Origin: Halomonas campaniensis
GTDB taxonomy: Bacteria > Pseudomonadota > Gammaproteobacteria > Pseudomonadales > Halomonadaceae
Reading direction: 5' to 3'
Length of the DNA stretch: 64,000 nt
Assembly: GCF_014193375.1 (NCBI RefSeq)
Contig: NZ_JACHZF010000002.1
Location: 1 to 64,000 of the forward strand
Shown here: piece after piece, positions 26,849-34,809 of the stretch
Layout of the letters: each line of letters begins with the position of its first letter
How positions within the stretch are numbered: the first letter of the stretch is position 1
The notes under the pieces: model-generated
The model's database searches: none
What the model was told of the DNA's origin: nothing
The model's input: the letters and a program-made list of their open reading frames with translations, nothing else
Position numbers and translations under genes: made by a program

Positions 26849-26856
26849 TGTATACA
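26849..26856. promoter_or_regulatory. TGTATACA operator upstream of second GntR gene
   Basis: Perfect 8-bp palindrome inside CTGTATACAAT, immediately after the PLP-enzyme stop and 71 bp upstream of the GntR start. Confidence 0.5.
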
Positions 26857-26927
26857 ATCAGGCGCCAGGATGGTGTCATTCTTCGCCAAACGTGCGAAGG
26901 TGCTGGCAGGTGACTCGAGGGCGTCGT

Positions 26928-27662
26928 ATGAGCAGGAGCTGGAAGGAAGAGGTGGAGGCCGCCGTGCTGGCGGGCGAGCGGATCAGCGACCGGCATATCG
27001 TCGAGCGGGTGCGGCATGCGGTGCTGACCCAGCGGCTGCCGCCGGGCACGCGGCTGCCGGAGGTGTCGCTGGGCGAGATCTTCGGGGTGAGCCGCTCGGT
27101 GGTGCGCAAGGCCTTGACCCGCCTGGCCGCCGACCATGTCATCGACCAGCGCCCCAACCAGGTGGCCCGGATCCGCGCGCCGAGCATCGCCGAGACCCGC
27201 GAGACCTTCGCGGCCCGCCGCCTGGTGGAGGGCGAGGTCGTGGCGCTGCTGGCCGTGCAGCTGGATGCCGAGACGCTGGAGGGGCTGGCCCGCGAGGTGG
27301 AGCGGGAGGCCGAGGCCCACACCCGCGGCGACGAGCCGGCGCGCATCGCCCACTCCCTGGCGCTCCACCACCGGCTGGCCGAGCTGTCGCCCAACCGGGT
27401 GCTCGGCGCCATGCTCACCGACCTGATCCTGCGCACCTCCATCGTCATCGCCCTCTACAAGCGGCCCTCGCTGGCCTCCTGCTTCCTCGAGGGAGACCAT
27501 CCGCAGCTGCTCGCGCGGCTGCGCGAGGGCGATGCCGAGGGGGCGCGCCGGGTCATCGAGGCCCACCTGGAGGCCCTCCAGGCGCTGCTCGACCTGGGGC
27601 CCCGCGAGACCGAGACCGACCTCAGGGCGATCTTCGGCGGCCTGGCCACCGTCCGCTCCTGA
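26928..27662 (+). CDS. GntR-family regulator, FCD subfamily (second copy)
   Basis: 244 aa. The winged helix near 15-85 includes LPPGTRLPEVSLGEIFGVSRSVVRKAL; the FCD domain follows with ALHHRL, GDHPQLL and EAHLEAL in the metal-binding positions. Same length, domain plan and C-terminal LRAIFGG as the GntR protein at 12529, so the two are paralogues. The ATG at 26928 has a GAGGG site. It could control the glycerate-kinase operon just upstream, the mod operon, or share the ureide operators. Two similar regulators flanking one pathway suggest split control of its upper and lower halves. Confidence 0.87.
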   Translation: MSRSWKEEVEAAVLAGERISDRHIVERVRHAVLTQRLPPGTRLPEVSLGEIFGVSRSVVRKALTRLAADHVIDQRPNQVARIRAPSIAETRETFAARRLVEGEVVALLAVQLDAETLEGLAREVEREAEAHTRGDEPARIAHSLALHHRLAELSPNRVLGAMLTDLILRTSIVIALYKRPSLASCFLEGDHPQLLARLREGDAEGARRVIEAHLEALQALLDLGPRETETDLRAIFGGLATVRS

Positions 27663-27769
27663 GGGCCTTGACCCCCGTCATCGCGGCGCCAGTGCGTTGG
27701 CACGCATGCCTTGTGGCGATCCGGGCCCTGGCCGACAATGCGCGCATCCTCAACGACCCGGAGGTTCCG

Positions 27770-28597
27770 ATGCGTCCACGATGCGCGGCCTGGCTGCTCG
27801 GCCTGGCGCTGTCCTTCTCCGCCACCCTGGCCAAGGCCGACGTGCCGACCGTGGCGGCGGCCTCGTCGCTGCAGTTCGCCTTCCCGGCGCTGATCGAGGC
27901 CTTTCGCGCGGAGACCGGCGGCGAGGTTCGCGTGAACTTCGGCTCATCGGGCAACTTCCGCCGCCAGATCCTGCAGGGCGCTCCCTTCGAGCTGTTCCTC
28001 TCCGCCGACGAGATCAACATCGATGCCCTGGAGGAGGCGGGACGCCTGGCTGGGGAGAGCCGGGTCTATGCCGTGGGGCGCCTGGTATGGCTGCAGCGAG
28101 CGGGGCGCGACGACCTGCCCGAGGCGGACGACCCGCTGGCCGGGGTGCGCGAGGCGCTGGCGGCCCATGCGGCGGGGGAGGGGCGGCCGCGCATTGCCCT
28201 GGCCAATCCGGAACACGCCCCCTACGGAATCGCTGCCCGGGAGGCCCTGGAGCACGCCGGGCTCTGGGAGGAGACGACGCCCCTGCGCGTGTTCGGCGAG
28301 AACGTCTCCCAGGCCGCCCAGTTCGCGCTGACCAGCGACGCTCGCGGCGGCCTGGTGGCCGAGTCGCTGGCGCTGGCTCCCCAGCTTGCCGAGCGCGGCG
28401 AGTACGTGCTGATCCCCGAGGCCTGGCATGCCCCCCTGGTGCAGCGCATGGGGCTGGTGCAGGGAGCCGGCGAGACCGCCCGGGCCTTCCACGCCTGGCT
28501 CCAGAAGGCGCCGGCCCGGGAGATCCTGACCGACCATGGCTTCCGGCTGCCTGCCCCTGAAACCCCACCCACCGACGCGGGAGACGCCACGCCCTGA
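27770..28597 (+). CDS. modA: molybdate ABC transporter, periplasmic binding protein
   Basis: 275 aa with signal peptide MRPRCAAWLLGLALSFSATL ending AKA before DVPTVAAASSL. The oxyanion-binding serines are in AASSLQFAF and FGSSGNFRRQ near residues 30-65. Binds molybdate (or tungstate) in the periplasm and delivers it to ModB. The ATG at 27770 has a GGAGG site. The TGATG junction with modB overlaps by one base. No ModE gene or recognisable ModE box in the 107-bp leader. Relevant context: xanthine dehydrogenase, which makes urate for this cluster, is a molybdoenzyme. Confidence 0.92.
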   Translation: MRPRCAAWLLGLALSFSATLAKADVPTVAAASSLQFAFPALIEAFRAETGGEVRVNFGSSGNFRRQILQGAPFELFLSADEINIDALEEAGRLAGESRVYAVGRLVWLQRAGRDDLPEADDPLAGVREALAAHAAGEGRPRIALANPEHAPYGIAAREALEHAGLWEETTPLRVFGENVSQAAQFALTSDARGGLVAESLALAPQLAERGEYVLIPEAWHAPLVQRMGLVQGAGETARAFHAWLQKAPAREILTDHGFRLPAPETPPTDAGDATP

Positions 28598-29265
28598 TGG
28601 ACTGGACGGCCCTCTCGGTCTCGCTGCGCCTGGCCGCCTTCACCTGCCTGCTGCTGCTCCCGGTGGGGCTCTGGCTGGGGCGTACCCTGGCCACCGCCCG
28701 CTTCCGCGGCAGGCCGCTGTGCGAGGCGCTGGTGGCGCTGCCGCTGGTGATGCCGCCCACGGTGCTGGGCTTCTACCTGATGCAGGCCTTCGGCGCTGAG
28801 GCCCCCTTCGGCGGGCTCTGGGCCCGGCTGTTCGACTCGGGGCTCAACTTCACCTTCACCGGCATCCTGATCGCCTCGCTGGTGGCCAACCTGCCCTTCG
28901 CCGTGCAGCCGATCCAGCGGGCCTTCGAGACGGTGCCGGCCAACCTGCGCGAGGCGGCCTGGTGCAGTGGGCTCTCGCCCTGGCAGACCTTCCTGCGCAT
29001 CGAGCTGCCGCTGGTGTGGCCGGGGATCATCTCGGCCCTGGCGCTGACCTTTGCCCACACCCTGGGCGAGTTCGGGGTGATCCTGATGGTGGGCGGGGCC
29101 ATCGACGGCGAGACCCGCACCCTGGCCATCGCCATCTACGACCGGGTGCAGGCCTTCGACGAGACGGGCGCCGGCATCATGTCGGCGATGCTGCTGCTGG
29201 TCTCCTTCGTGACCATCGGCGTGGTCTACGGCCTGGCGGGCCGGCGGAGGTGGCGACGTGTCTGA
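28597..29265 (+). CDS. modB: molybdate ABC transporter permease
   Basis: 222 aa with about five to six hydrophobic helices. The ABC-permease EAA loop reads REAAWCSGLSPWQTFLRIELPLVWPG near residue 125. Forms the membrane channel with ModC. It starts within the modA stop (TGATG) and ends eight bases inside modC, so the three are translationally coupled. Confidence 0.93.
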   Translation: MDWTALSVSLRLAAFTCLLLLPVGLWLGRTLATARFRGRPLCEALVALPLVMPPTVLGFYLMQAFGAEAPFGGLWARLFDSGLNFTFTGILIASLVANLPFAVQPIQRAFETVPANLREAAWCSGLSPWQTFLRIELPLVWPGIISALALTFAHTLGEFGVILMVGGAIDGETRTLAIAIYDRVQAFDETGAGIMSAMLLLVSFVTIGVVYGLAGRRRWRRV

Positions 29266-30403
29266 GACGGAAAGCCCCAACGCGGCGCGCCTGTCGGTGA
29301 GCCTGCACCAGCCGGGCCCCATTCCCCTGGCGGCGGACTTCCACTGCGAGGCCGGCGAGCTGCTGGCCCTGGTGGGGCCCTCCGGCAGCGGCAAGACCAC
29401 CCTGCTGCGGGCCATCGCCGGCCTGGCGCGCCCCGGGGCGGGGCGGGTCAGCGTCGGCGGGGAGAGCTGGTTCGACGCCGAGGCGGGAACCTGCCTCTCG
29501 CCCCAGCGCCGTCGCGTCGGCCTGGTGTTTCAGGACTATGCGCTCTTCCCCCACCTGACGGCGCTGGGCAACATCATGGTGGCTCTCGATCATCTGCCGG
29601 CCCGGGAGCGTCGCGAGCAGGCCATGGCCTGGCTCGGCCGGGTTCGCCTCGACGGGCTGGCCGACCGGCACCCCGCCGAGCTCTCCGGCGGCCAGCGCCA
29701 GCGGGTGGCGCTGGCCCGTGCCCTGGCGCGAAGCCCTCGGGTGCTGCTGCTCGACGAGCCCTTCTCGGCGGTGGATCAGGTCACCCGGCGCCGCCTGCAG
29801 CGTGAGCTGGCCATGCTGCGCGAGCAGATCCGCATCCCCATCGTGCTGGTGACCCATGACCTGGACGAGGCGGCGGCGCTGGCCGACCGGCTCTGCGTGC
29901 TGCACGCCGGCCGTACCCTGCAGGCGGGTCCGCCGGAGGCGCTGTTTCGCCGGCCCGCCTCGCCCGAGGTGGCCCGGCTGCTGGACCGCCACAACGTCTT
30001 CGCGGGCGAGGTGGTGGAGGCGGGCGGCAGCCGGCAGCTGCGGTGGGGGCCCTGGCGGCTCGAGGTGGCCGAGGGCCTGGCGGCACTGTCTCCCGGCACC
30101 CGGGTCAGCTGGTACCTGCCGCCCTCCGACGTGGTACTGCATCGGCGCGGGCGCCCCTCCCTGGGCGAGCGGGAGAATCCGGTGACGGCGCGGGTCGACG
30201 AGCTGGTGGTGCTGGGCGGCATGACCTCGGTGTCGCTGGCCTTCGACCATGCCCCCCAGACCCTGAGCTTCGAGATCGCCACCCATGCGGCGCGCCGCAA
30301 CGGGCTGGCCCGCGGCGAGACGGTGCAGGTCTCGCTGCTGGCCGAGGGGATCCACCTGATGCCCGACGATGGACCGATTGCCACCCCGAGGAATACCACA
30401 TGA
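29258..30403 (+). CDS. modC: molybdate ABC transporter ATPase
   Basis: 381 aa. Walker A GPSGSGKT at 40-47, Q-loop VFQDYALFPH, signature LSGGQRQRVALARAL, Walker B VLLLDEPFSAVD and switch His in VTHDLDEA. The C-terminal ~100 residues form a TOBE/MOP-like domain, typical of ModC. It uses a GTG start at 29258 with GGAGG upstream, overlapping modB by eight bases. Powers molybdate or tungstate import; choice of metal not visible. Confidence 0.93.
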   Translation: MSETESPNAARLSVSLHQPGPIPLAADFHCEAGELLALVGPSGSGKTTLLRAIAGLARPGAGRVSVGGESWFDAEAGTCLSPQRRRVGLVFQDYALFPHLTALGNIMVALDHLPARERREQAMAWLGRVRLDGLADRHPAELSGGQRQRVALARALARSPRVLLLDEPFSAVDQVTRRRLQRELAMLREQIRIPIVLVTHDLDEAAALADRLCVLHAGRTLQAGPPEALFRRPASPEVARLLDRHNVFAGEVVEAGGSRQLRWGPWRLEVAEGLAALSPGTRVSWYLPPSDVVLHRRGRPSLGERENPVTARVDELVVLGGMTSVSLAFDHAPQTLSFEIATHAARRNGLARGETVQVSLLAEGIHLMPDDGPIATPRNTT

Positions 30404-30972
30404 TCCCGACACGACGCCTGATCCTGGCCGGCCTGGCGGCCCTGCCGCTGTCTCTCGCCCTGTCACCTGCCCCGCTGCTGGCCACCGAGGGGGAGCCGCC
30501 GACCCTGGAGACACTGCCGCTGGTGATCCATGGCGAGGCGCGACGGCACGCCTTCACGGTGGAGGTGGCGCGCACCATCCCCGAGCGCAGCCGAGGCCTC
30601 ATGGAGCGCGACCACCTCGACGAGGAGGCCGGCATGCTGTTCCTCTATCGGGATGCCCAGTCGCCCCGTAACGGCTTCTGGATGTACCGTACCCGCATCC
30701 CGCTGGATATCGCCTTCATCGGCGAGGACGAGCGCATCGCGGCGATCCGCACCATGCTGCCCTGTGCCTCCGACCAGCCCTCGGCGTGCCCGGTCACCTA
30801 TCCCGGGGTGTCCTATCGGGCGGCTCTGGAGGTCAATGCCGGCACCTTCGAGCGGCTGGGCATCGCCGAGGGCGACTGCGTCAGCTGGCCCGGCAGCGCG
30901 GGGCACTGCCTGCCGGCGCCGGACGGCGGCGAAGGCGCCGACCCGGGGGCGTCGTCGGCCCCCGACGAATAG
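30400..30972 (+). CDS. secreted DUF192 protein
   Basis: 190 aa. An N-terminal signal (MIPTRRLILAGLAALPLSLA, then ALSPAPLLA) is followed by a DUF192 domain of about 110 residues. Family stretches: SRGLMERDHLDEEAGMLFLY near residue 65, FWMYRTRIPLDIAFIG near 90 and ALEVNAGTFERLGI near 135. The biochemical function of DUF192 is unknown. Its start overlaps the modC stop as ATGA, so it is coupled to the molybdate transporter, which is unusual and may hint at a periplasmic metal-handling role. Confidence 0.82.
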   Translation: MIPTRRLILAGLAALPLSLALSPAPLLATEGEPPTLETLPLVIHGEARRHAFTVEVARTIPERSRGLMERDHLDEEAGMLFLYRDAQSPRNGFWMYRTRIPLDIAFIGEDERIAAIRTMLPCASDQPSACPVTYPGVSYRAALEVNAGTFERLGIAEGDCVSWPGSAGHCLPAPDGGEGADPGASSAPDE

Positions 30973-31092
30973 CCCCGACGAACCGGGGAGGGCGACGGGC
31001 TATCATTCAACGCAGCGCCTCGTAGACTATTTCCTTCCGACAACAATCATGCCGTCCGGCATCCCGCCGGGTGGCTGCCGCAAGGACACGCC

Positions 31093-32103
31093 ATGACCAC
31101 CACACGCCATCTCGCCAAGCTGGCCGCCACCCTGGCCGGCGCCGCCGTGCTCAGCGCCTCGCTCTCCGCCCAGGCCCGCGAACTCTCCGTCTCCACCGTG
31201 CTCTCCGATGCCTTCCCCTGGGGCCAGGCGGCCGAGAAGTGGGCCGAACTGGTCGAGGAGCGCACCGAGGGGCGCCTCACCCTGCGCGTCTATCCCAATT
31301 CCCAGCTGGTGGCCGGCGACCAGACCCGCGAGTTCTCCGCCATGCGCTCCGGGCTGATCGACGCCGCCGTGGGCTCCACCATCAACTGGTCGCCCCAGGT
31401 GCCGGAGCTCAACCTCTTCTCGCTGCCCTTCTTCCTGCCCGACGAGGCGGCGGTGGACGCCGTGACCGGCGGCGAGGCCGGCGAGATGATCTTCGAGGCC
31501 ATCGAATCCCGCGACGTGATCCCGCTGGCCTGGGGCGAGAATGGCTTCCGCCAGCTCTCCAACTCCCGCGGCCCGATCAGTGAGCCCGGCGACCTGGACG
31601 GCCTGAAGATCCGCGTGGTGGGCTCGCCGCTGTTCCAGGACACCTTCAACGCCCTGGGCGCCGACCCCACCCAGATGAGCTGGACCGACGCCCAGCCGGC
31701 GCTGACCACCGGCGCCGTGGACGGCCAGGAGAACCCGCTCTCGGTGTTCGACGTGGCGCGCATCGACCAGGTGGGCCAGCAGCACCTGACCCTGTGGAAC
31801 TACATGAACGACCCGCTGATCTTCGCCGTGAATCGCCAGGTGTGGGACTCCCTGGATGAGGGTGACCGCGAGATCCTGCGCGAGGCGGCCGTGGAGGCCG
31901 GCCAGTGGGAGATCGCCATGACCCGCGAAGAGGAGGGCGAGCGCCTGGCCGCCATCCAGGAGCGCGGCGTCAACGTCACCGAACTGACCGATGAACAGTA
32001 CCGGGCCTTCGTCGAGGCCACCGCCGAGGTCCATGACAAGTGGGTGCCGCGCATCGGCGAGGCGCTGGTCGAGGCGGCTCGCGAGGCCGTCGAGGCGCGC
32101 TGA
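31093..32103 (+). CDS. TRAP transporter substrate-binding protein DctP
   Basis: 336 aa with an N-terminal Sec signal (cleavage near AQA before RELSVST). DctP-family periplasmic receptor; the conserved Arg that binds the substrate carboxylate is in LKIRVVGSPLFQD near residue 175. The family's LTTGAVDGQENPLSVF stretch follows. Ligand is probably an organic acid and cannot be named. The ATG at 31093 has an AAGGA site. First gene of dctP-dctQ-dctM. Confidence 0.9.
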   Translation: MTTTRHLAKLAATLAGAAVLSASLSAQARELSVSTVLSDAFPWGQAAEKWAELVEERTEGRLTLRVYPNSQLVAGDQTREFSAMRSGLIDAAVGSTINWSPQVPELNLFSLPFFLPDEAAVDAVTGGEAGEMIFEAIESRDVIPLAWGENGFRQLSNSRGPISEPGDLDGLKIRVVGSPLFQDTFNALGADPTQMSWTDAQPALTTGAVDGQENPLSVFDVARIDQVGQQHLTLWNYMNDPLIFAVNRQVWDSLDEGDREILREAAVEAGQWEIAMTREEEGERLAAIQERGVNVTELTDEQYRAFVEATAEVHDKWVPRIGEALVEAAREAVEAR

Positions 32104-32167
32104 GTCCCGAAGCATGCCACGCCCGTCGCCCCCGCATCCGGGGGCGACGTCATTTCATGAGGTCGAC

Positions 32168-32647
32168 ATGAAACTCACTCCCGATGCCCGCCCGGAGCGC
32201 TGGCTCGCCTCCCTGGCGCTGGTGATCATCGCGCTGATCAGCCTCGGCAACGTGGTCACCCGCTACATCACCGGCGGCTCGCTGGCCTTCACCGAGGAGT
32301 TTTCGGTGTTCCTGCTGGTGGTCCTCACCTTCGCCGGCGCCGCGGTGGCCCTGCGCCGCAACGGCCACATTCGCGTGGGCCTGCTGGAGCGGGCGCTGCC
32401 GTCGGCGCCGCGCAAGGCCCTGATCCTCTTCCAGTGGGGCTGTGGCATGGCGGTGCTCGGCCTGATCACCTGGTTCGGCGGCAAGCTGGCCTGGCAGGAG
32501 TACCAGTGGGAATCGCTCTCGCCGGGGCTGGGCCTGCCCCAGTGGTGGTACATCGTCTGGCTGCCGCTGCTCTCGGCGGCGATGATGATCCGCCAGACCC
32601 AGCAGACCCGGGACCGGCTGAGCGGGAGGCTCGCCGATGAGCCCTGA
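32168..32647 (+). CDS. TRAP transporter small permease DctQ
   Basis: 159 aa with four hydrophobic helices. The DctQ stretch TFAGAAVALRRNGHIRVGLLE is near residue 55. Partners DctM in sodium-driven uptake. ATG at 32168, 64 bp after dctP, with a GAGG site. It overlaps dctM by 11 bp. Confidence 0.9.
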   Translation: MKLTPDARPERWLASLALVIIALISLGNVVTRYITGGSLAFTEEFSVFLLVVLTFAGAAVALRRNGHIRVGLLERALPSAPRKALILFQWGCGMAVLGLITWFGGKLAWQEYQWESLSPGLGLPQWWYIVWLPLLSAAMMIRQTQQTRDRLSGRLADEP

Positions 32648-33944
32648 CCTGTGGATGCTGCTGGCCTTCGCGGGCCTCTTGATCGCCGGGGTGCCGGTGG
32701 CCTTCTCACTGGGCCTGGCCGGCGCCGTGGGCATCCTGGCCGGGCTGCCGCCGGCGATGCTGGCCACGCTGGGCACCAACACCTACAACAGCATCGCCAA
32801 GTACCCGCTGATCGCCATTCCGCTGTTCATCCTCACCGGGCTGATCTTCGAGCGCTCGGGGGTGGCGCTGCGCCTGGTGCGCTTCGCCCAGGCGCTGATC
32901 GGCCCGCGCCACGGCGGCCTGGCCCTGGTGGCGGTGCTGGTGTGCATGATCATGGGCGGCATGAGCGGCTCGGGGCCGGCGGACGCCGCCGCGGTGGCCA
33001 TGGTGATGCTGCCGAGCATGACGAAGGCAGGCTACCCGAAGCCCTTCTCGGCGACCCTGATCGCCGCCTCGGCCTCCACGGCGATCCTGATTCCGCCCTC
33101 GGTGGCGCTGATCCTCTACTCCATCGTGGTGCCGGGGGTCGACCTGCGCGCGCTCTTCGCCGCCGGGCTCTTCCCCGGGATACTGGCCGGCCTGGCGCTG
33201 CTGGTGCCGGCGCTGCTGGTCTCGAAGCGCTATGGCTGGGAAGGCGGGACGCCGGTGGCGGGCGCCGAGCGCCTGAGGGTGGGGGAGACCTTCAAGCAGG
33301 CGCTGCCGGCTCTCTTCGCCCCGGTGCTGATCCTCGGCGGCCTGCGCTCCGGGCTCTTCACCCCCACCGAGGCGGCGGTGGTGGCGGTGGCCTACGGGGT
33401 GGTGATCGGGCTCTTCGTGACCCGCGAGATCGGCCTCCGGGACCTCTGGTCGCTGTTCGGCGAGGCGGCGGTGATCTCGGGCGTGGTGATGCTGATCATC
33501 GCGCTCGCCGGCATCTTCGCCTGGGCCGGCACCATGCTCGGCACCTTCCGCGACATGGCCCAGTGGATCATCGCGCTGACCGACAACGGGGTGCTGCTGC
33601 TGATCCTGATCATGCTGGCGGTGCTGGCCGCCGGCATGCTGCTCGACGCCATCTCCATCTACCTGATCCTGATGCCGATCCTGATCCCGGTGATGCAGCA
33701 CTTCGAGTGGAACCCGGTGTGGTTCGGCATCCTGCTGGCCATGAACATCGCCATCGGCCAGTTCACGCCACCGGTGGCGGTGAACCTGATGGTGACCACC
33801 GAGGTGGCGAAGATCCGCCTGGAGCAGACCGTGGGCTGGGCGCTGCTCTTCGTGGTGGCCATGGCCGGCGCCCTGGCGCTGGTCGCCGTGTTCCCGGAGA
33901 TCGCCCTGTGGTTGCCGCGCACCCTCGGCTACAACGTCGGCTAG
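32637..33944 (+). CDS. TRAP transporter large permease DctM
   Basis: 435 aa with about 12 helices of the DctM/ion-transporter superfamily. Typical stretches: GGMSGSGPADAAAVAMVMLPSM near residue 105, SASTAILIPPSVALILYS near 143 and GQFTPPVAVNLMVT near 378. Main membrane subunit of the TRAP system, coupled to dctQ by overlap. Converges with the macro-domain gene 24 bp downstream. Confidence 0.93.
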   Translation: MSPDLWMLLAFAGLLIAGVPVAFSLGLAGAVGILAGLPPAMLATLGTNTYNSIAKYPLIAIPLFILTGLIFERSGVALRLVRFAQALIGPRHGGLALVAVLVCMIMGGMSGSGPADAAAVAMVMLPSMTKAGYPKPFSATLIAASASTAILIPPSVALILYSIVVPGVDLRALFAAGLFPGILAGLALLVPALLVSKRYGWEGGTPVAGAERLRVGETFKQALPALFAPVLILGGLRSGLFTPTEAAVVAVAYGVVIGLFVTREIGLRDLWSLFGEAAVISGVVMLIIALAGIFAWAGTMLGTFRDMAQWIIALTDNGVLLLILIMLAVLAAGMLLDAISIYLILMPILIPVMQHFEWNPVWFGILLAMNIAIGQFTPPVAVNLMVTTEVAKIRLEQTVGWALLFVVAMAGALALVAVFPEIALWLPRTLGYNVG

Positions 33945-33968
33945 GGCCCTGGTCGATCGCGACGTGAA

Positions 33969-34505
33969 TCAGCGCTTTTCAGATTCAGATTGCTGCAGGG
34001 TCGCCAGGGTGCGCCGGTAGAGCTCGGCGCTCTCGGCATCGAAGAGCACGAAGCGCACCCGCTCGATATGCGGGCAGTCGGGCAGGGTGGTGAGCACCGT
34101 GGCCAGCGCCACCCGTGCCGCATCGGCCGGCGGGTAGCCGAAGGCCCCGGCGGAGATCGCCGGGAAGGCGACGGAGGCGATGCCGTGCGCCTCGGCCAGG
34201 GTCAGGGCGTTGCGGTAGCAGGCGGCAAGCAGATCGTCGGCGGGCTCGTCCACGCCATAGACCGGGCCCAGGCAGTGGATGACGTGGCGGTTGGGCAGGC
34301 CGAAGGCCTCGGTGATCACCGCCTCGCCCGGTCGGATCGGGGCCAGGGGACGGCAGGCGCGGTCGAGTTCGGGGCCGGCGGCGCGGTGCAGGGCGCCGGC
34401 CACGCCCCCGCCGGGATGCAGCCGGGCGTTGGCGGCGTTGACCACGGCATCGACGTCGGGCTGATGGGCGATATCGCCCTGGAAGCACTCGAGGGAGGCG
34501 TTCAT
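33969..34505 (-). CDS. macro-domain protein (ADP-ribose/O-acetyl-ADP-ribose hydrolase type)
   Basis: 178 aa consisting of one macro domain. The ADP-ribose pocket is VVNAANARLHPGGGVAGALHRAAG near residues 21-44 (read in two pieces), and the second loop is SAGAFGYPPADAARVAL near 118. YmdB/MacroD-like proteins remove ADP-ribose from proteins or deacetylate O-acetyl-ADP-ribose. The ATG at 34505 has an AGGAGG-type site. Monocistronic; no ADP-ribosyltransferase gene nearby, so a toxin-antitoxin role is not supported. Confidence 0.9.
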   Translation of the reverse strand: MNASLECFQGDIAHQPDVDAVVNAANARLHPGGGVAGALHRAAGPELDRACRPLAPIRPGEAVITEAFGLPNRHVIHCLGPVYGVDEPADDLLAACYRNALTLAEAHGIASVAFPAISAGAFGYPPADAARVALATVLTTLPDCPHIERVRFVLFDAESAELYRRTLATLQQSESEKR

Positions 34506-34809
34506 GGGTCTCCTCCTGGGTGGGACTGCCACCTCCCAGTCTGGCCGTTCCCCGGGACCCCGGGCAAGCGAGGGGGCGATGCCTCGGCGCCTGCAGCGCC
34601 TCACGGCACAGCGGATCCGCAAGCCGGCGCAGTGAGGCGACCGTCTCGAATCAAGTGTTGCATGATCTGTGCTTTCGCGTGACATTCGTTGCAAATCGAC
34701 GCAGGAAGTTGCACTTTCTCGTCCTGGTCTGTACCAATAGCCTCCCCCGATGAGAAGACGGTGGCCCCTGCCGGCAAGGCCAGGCCCCGGACAACGAAGA
34801 GGAGGCGAG
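34506..34809. other. divergent intergenic region, macro-domain gene / kamA
   Basis: 304 bp. The kamA start has a strong AGAGGAGG site. I see no gene, operator or terminator that I can support here. Confidence 0.4.

Noticed and set aside
23963..26857. 964-codon minus-strand frame opposite pyruvate kinase and PLP enzyme
   Set aside because: Spans two real genes on the other strand and has shadow composition.
33969..34505. DarTG-type toxin-antitoxin with the macro-domain gene
   Set aside because: No DarT-like ADP-ribosyltransferase lies next to it, and the protein looks like a general YmdB-type hydrolase.
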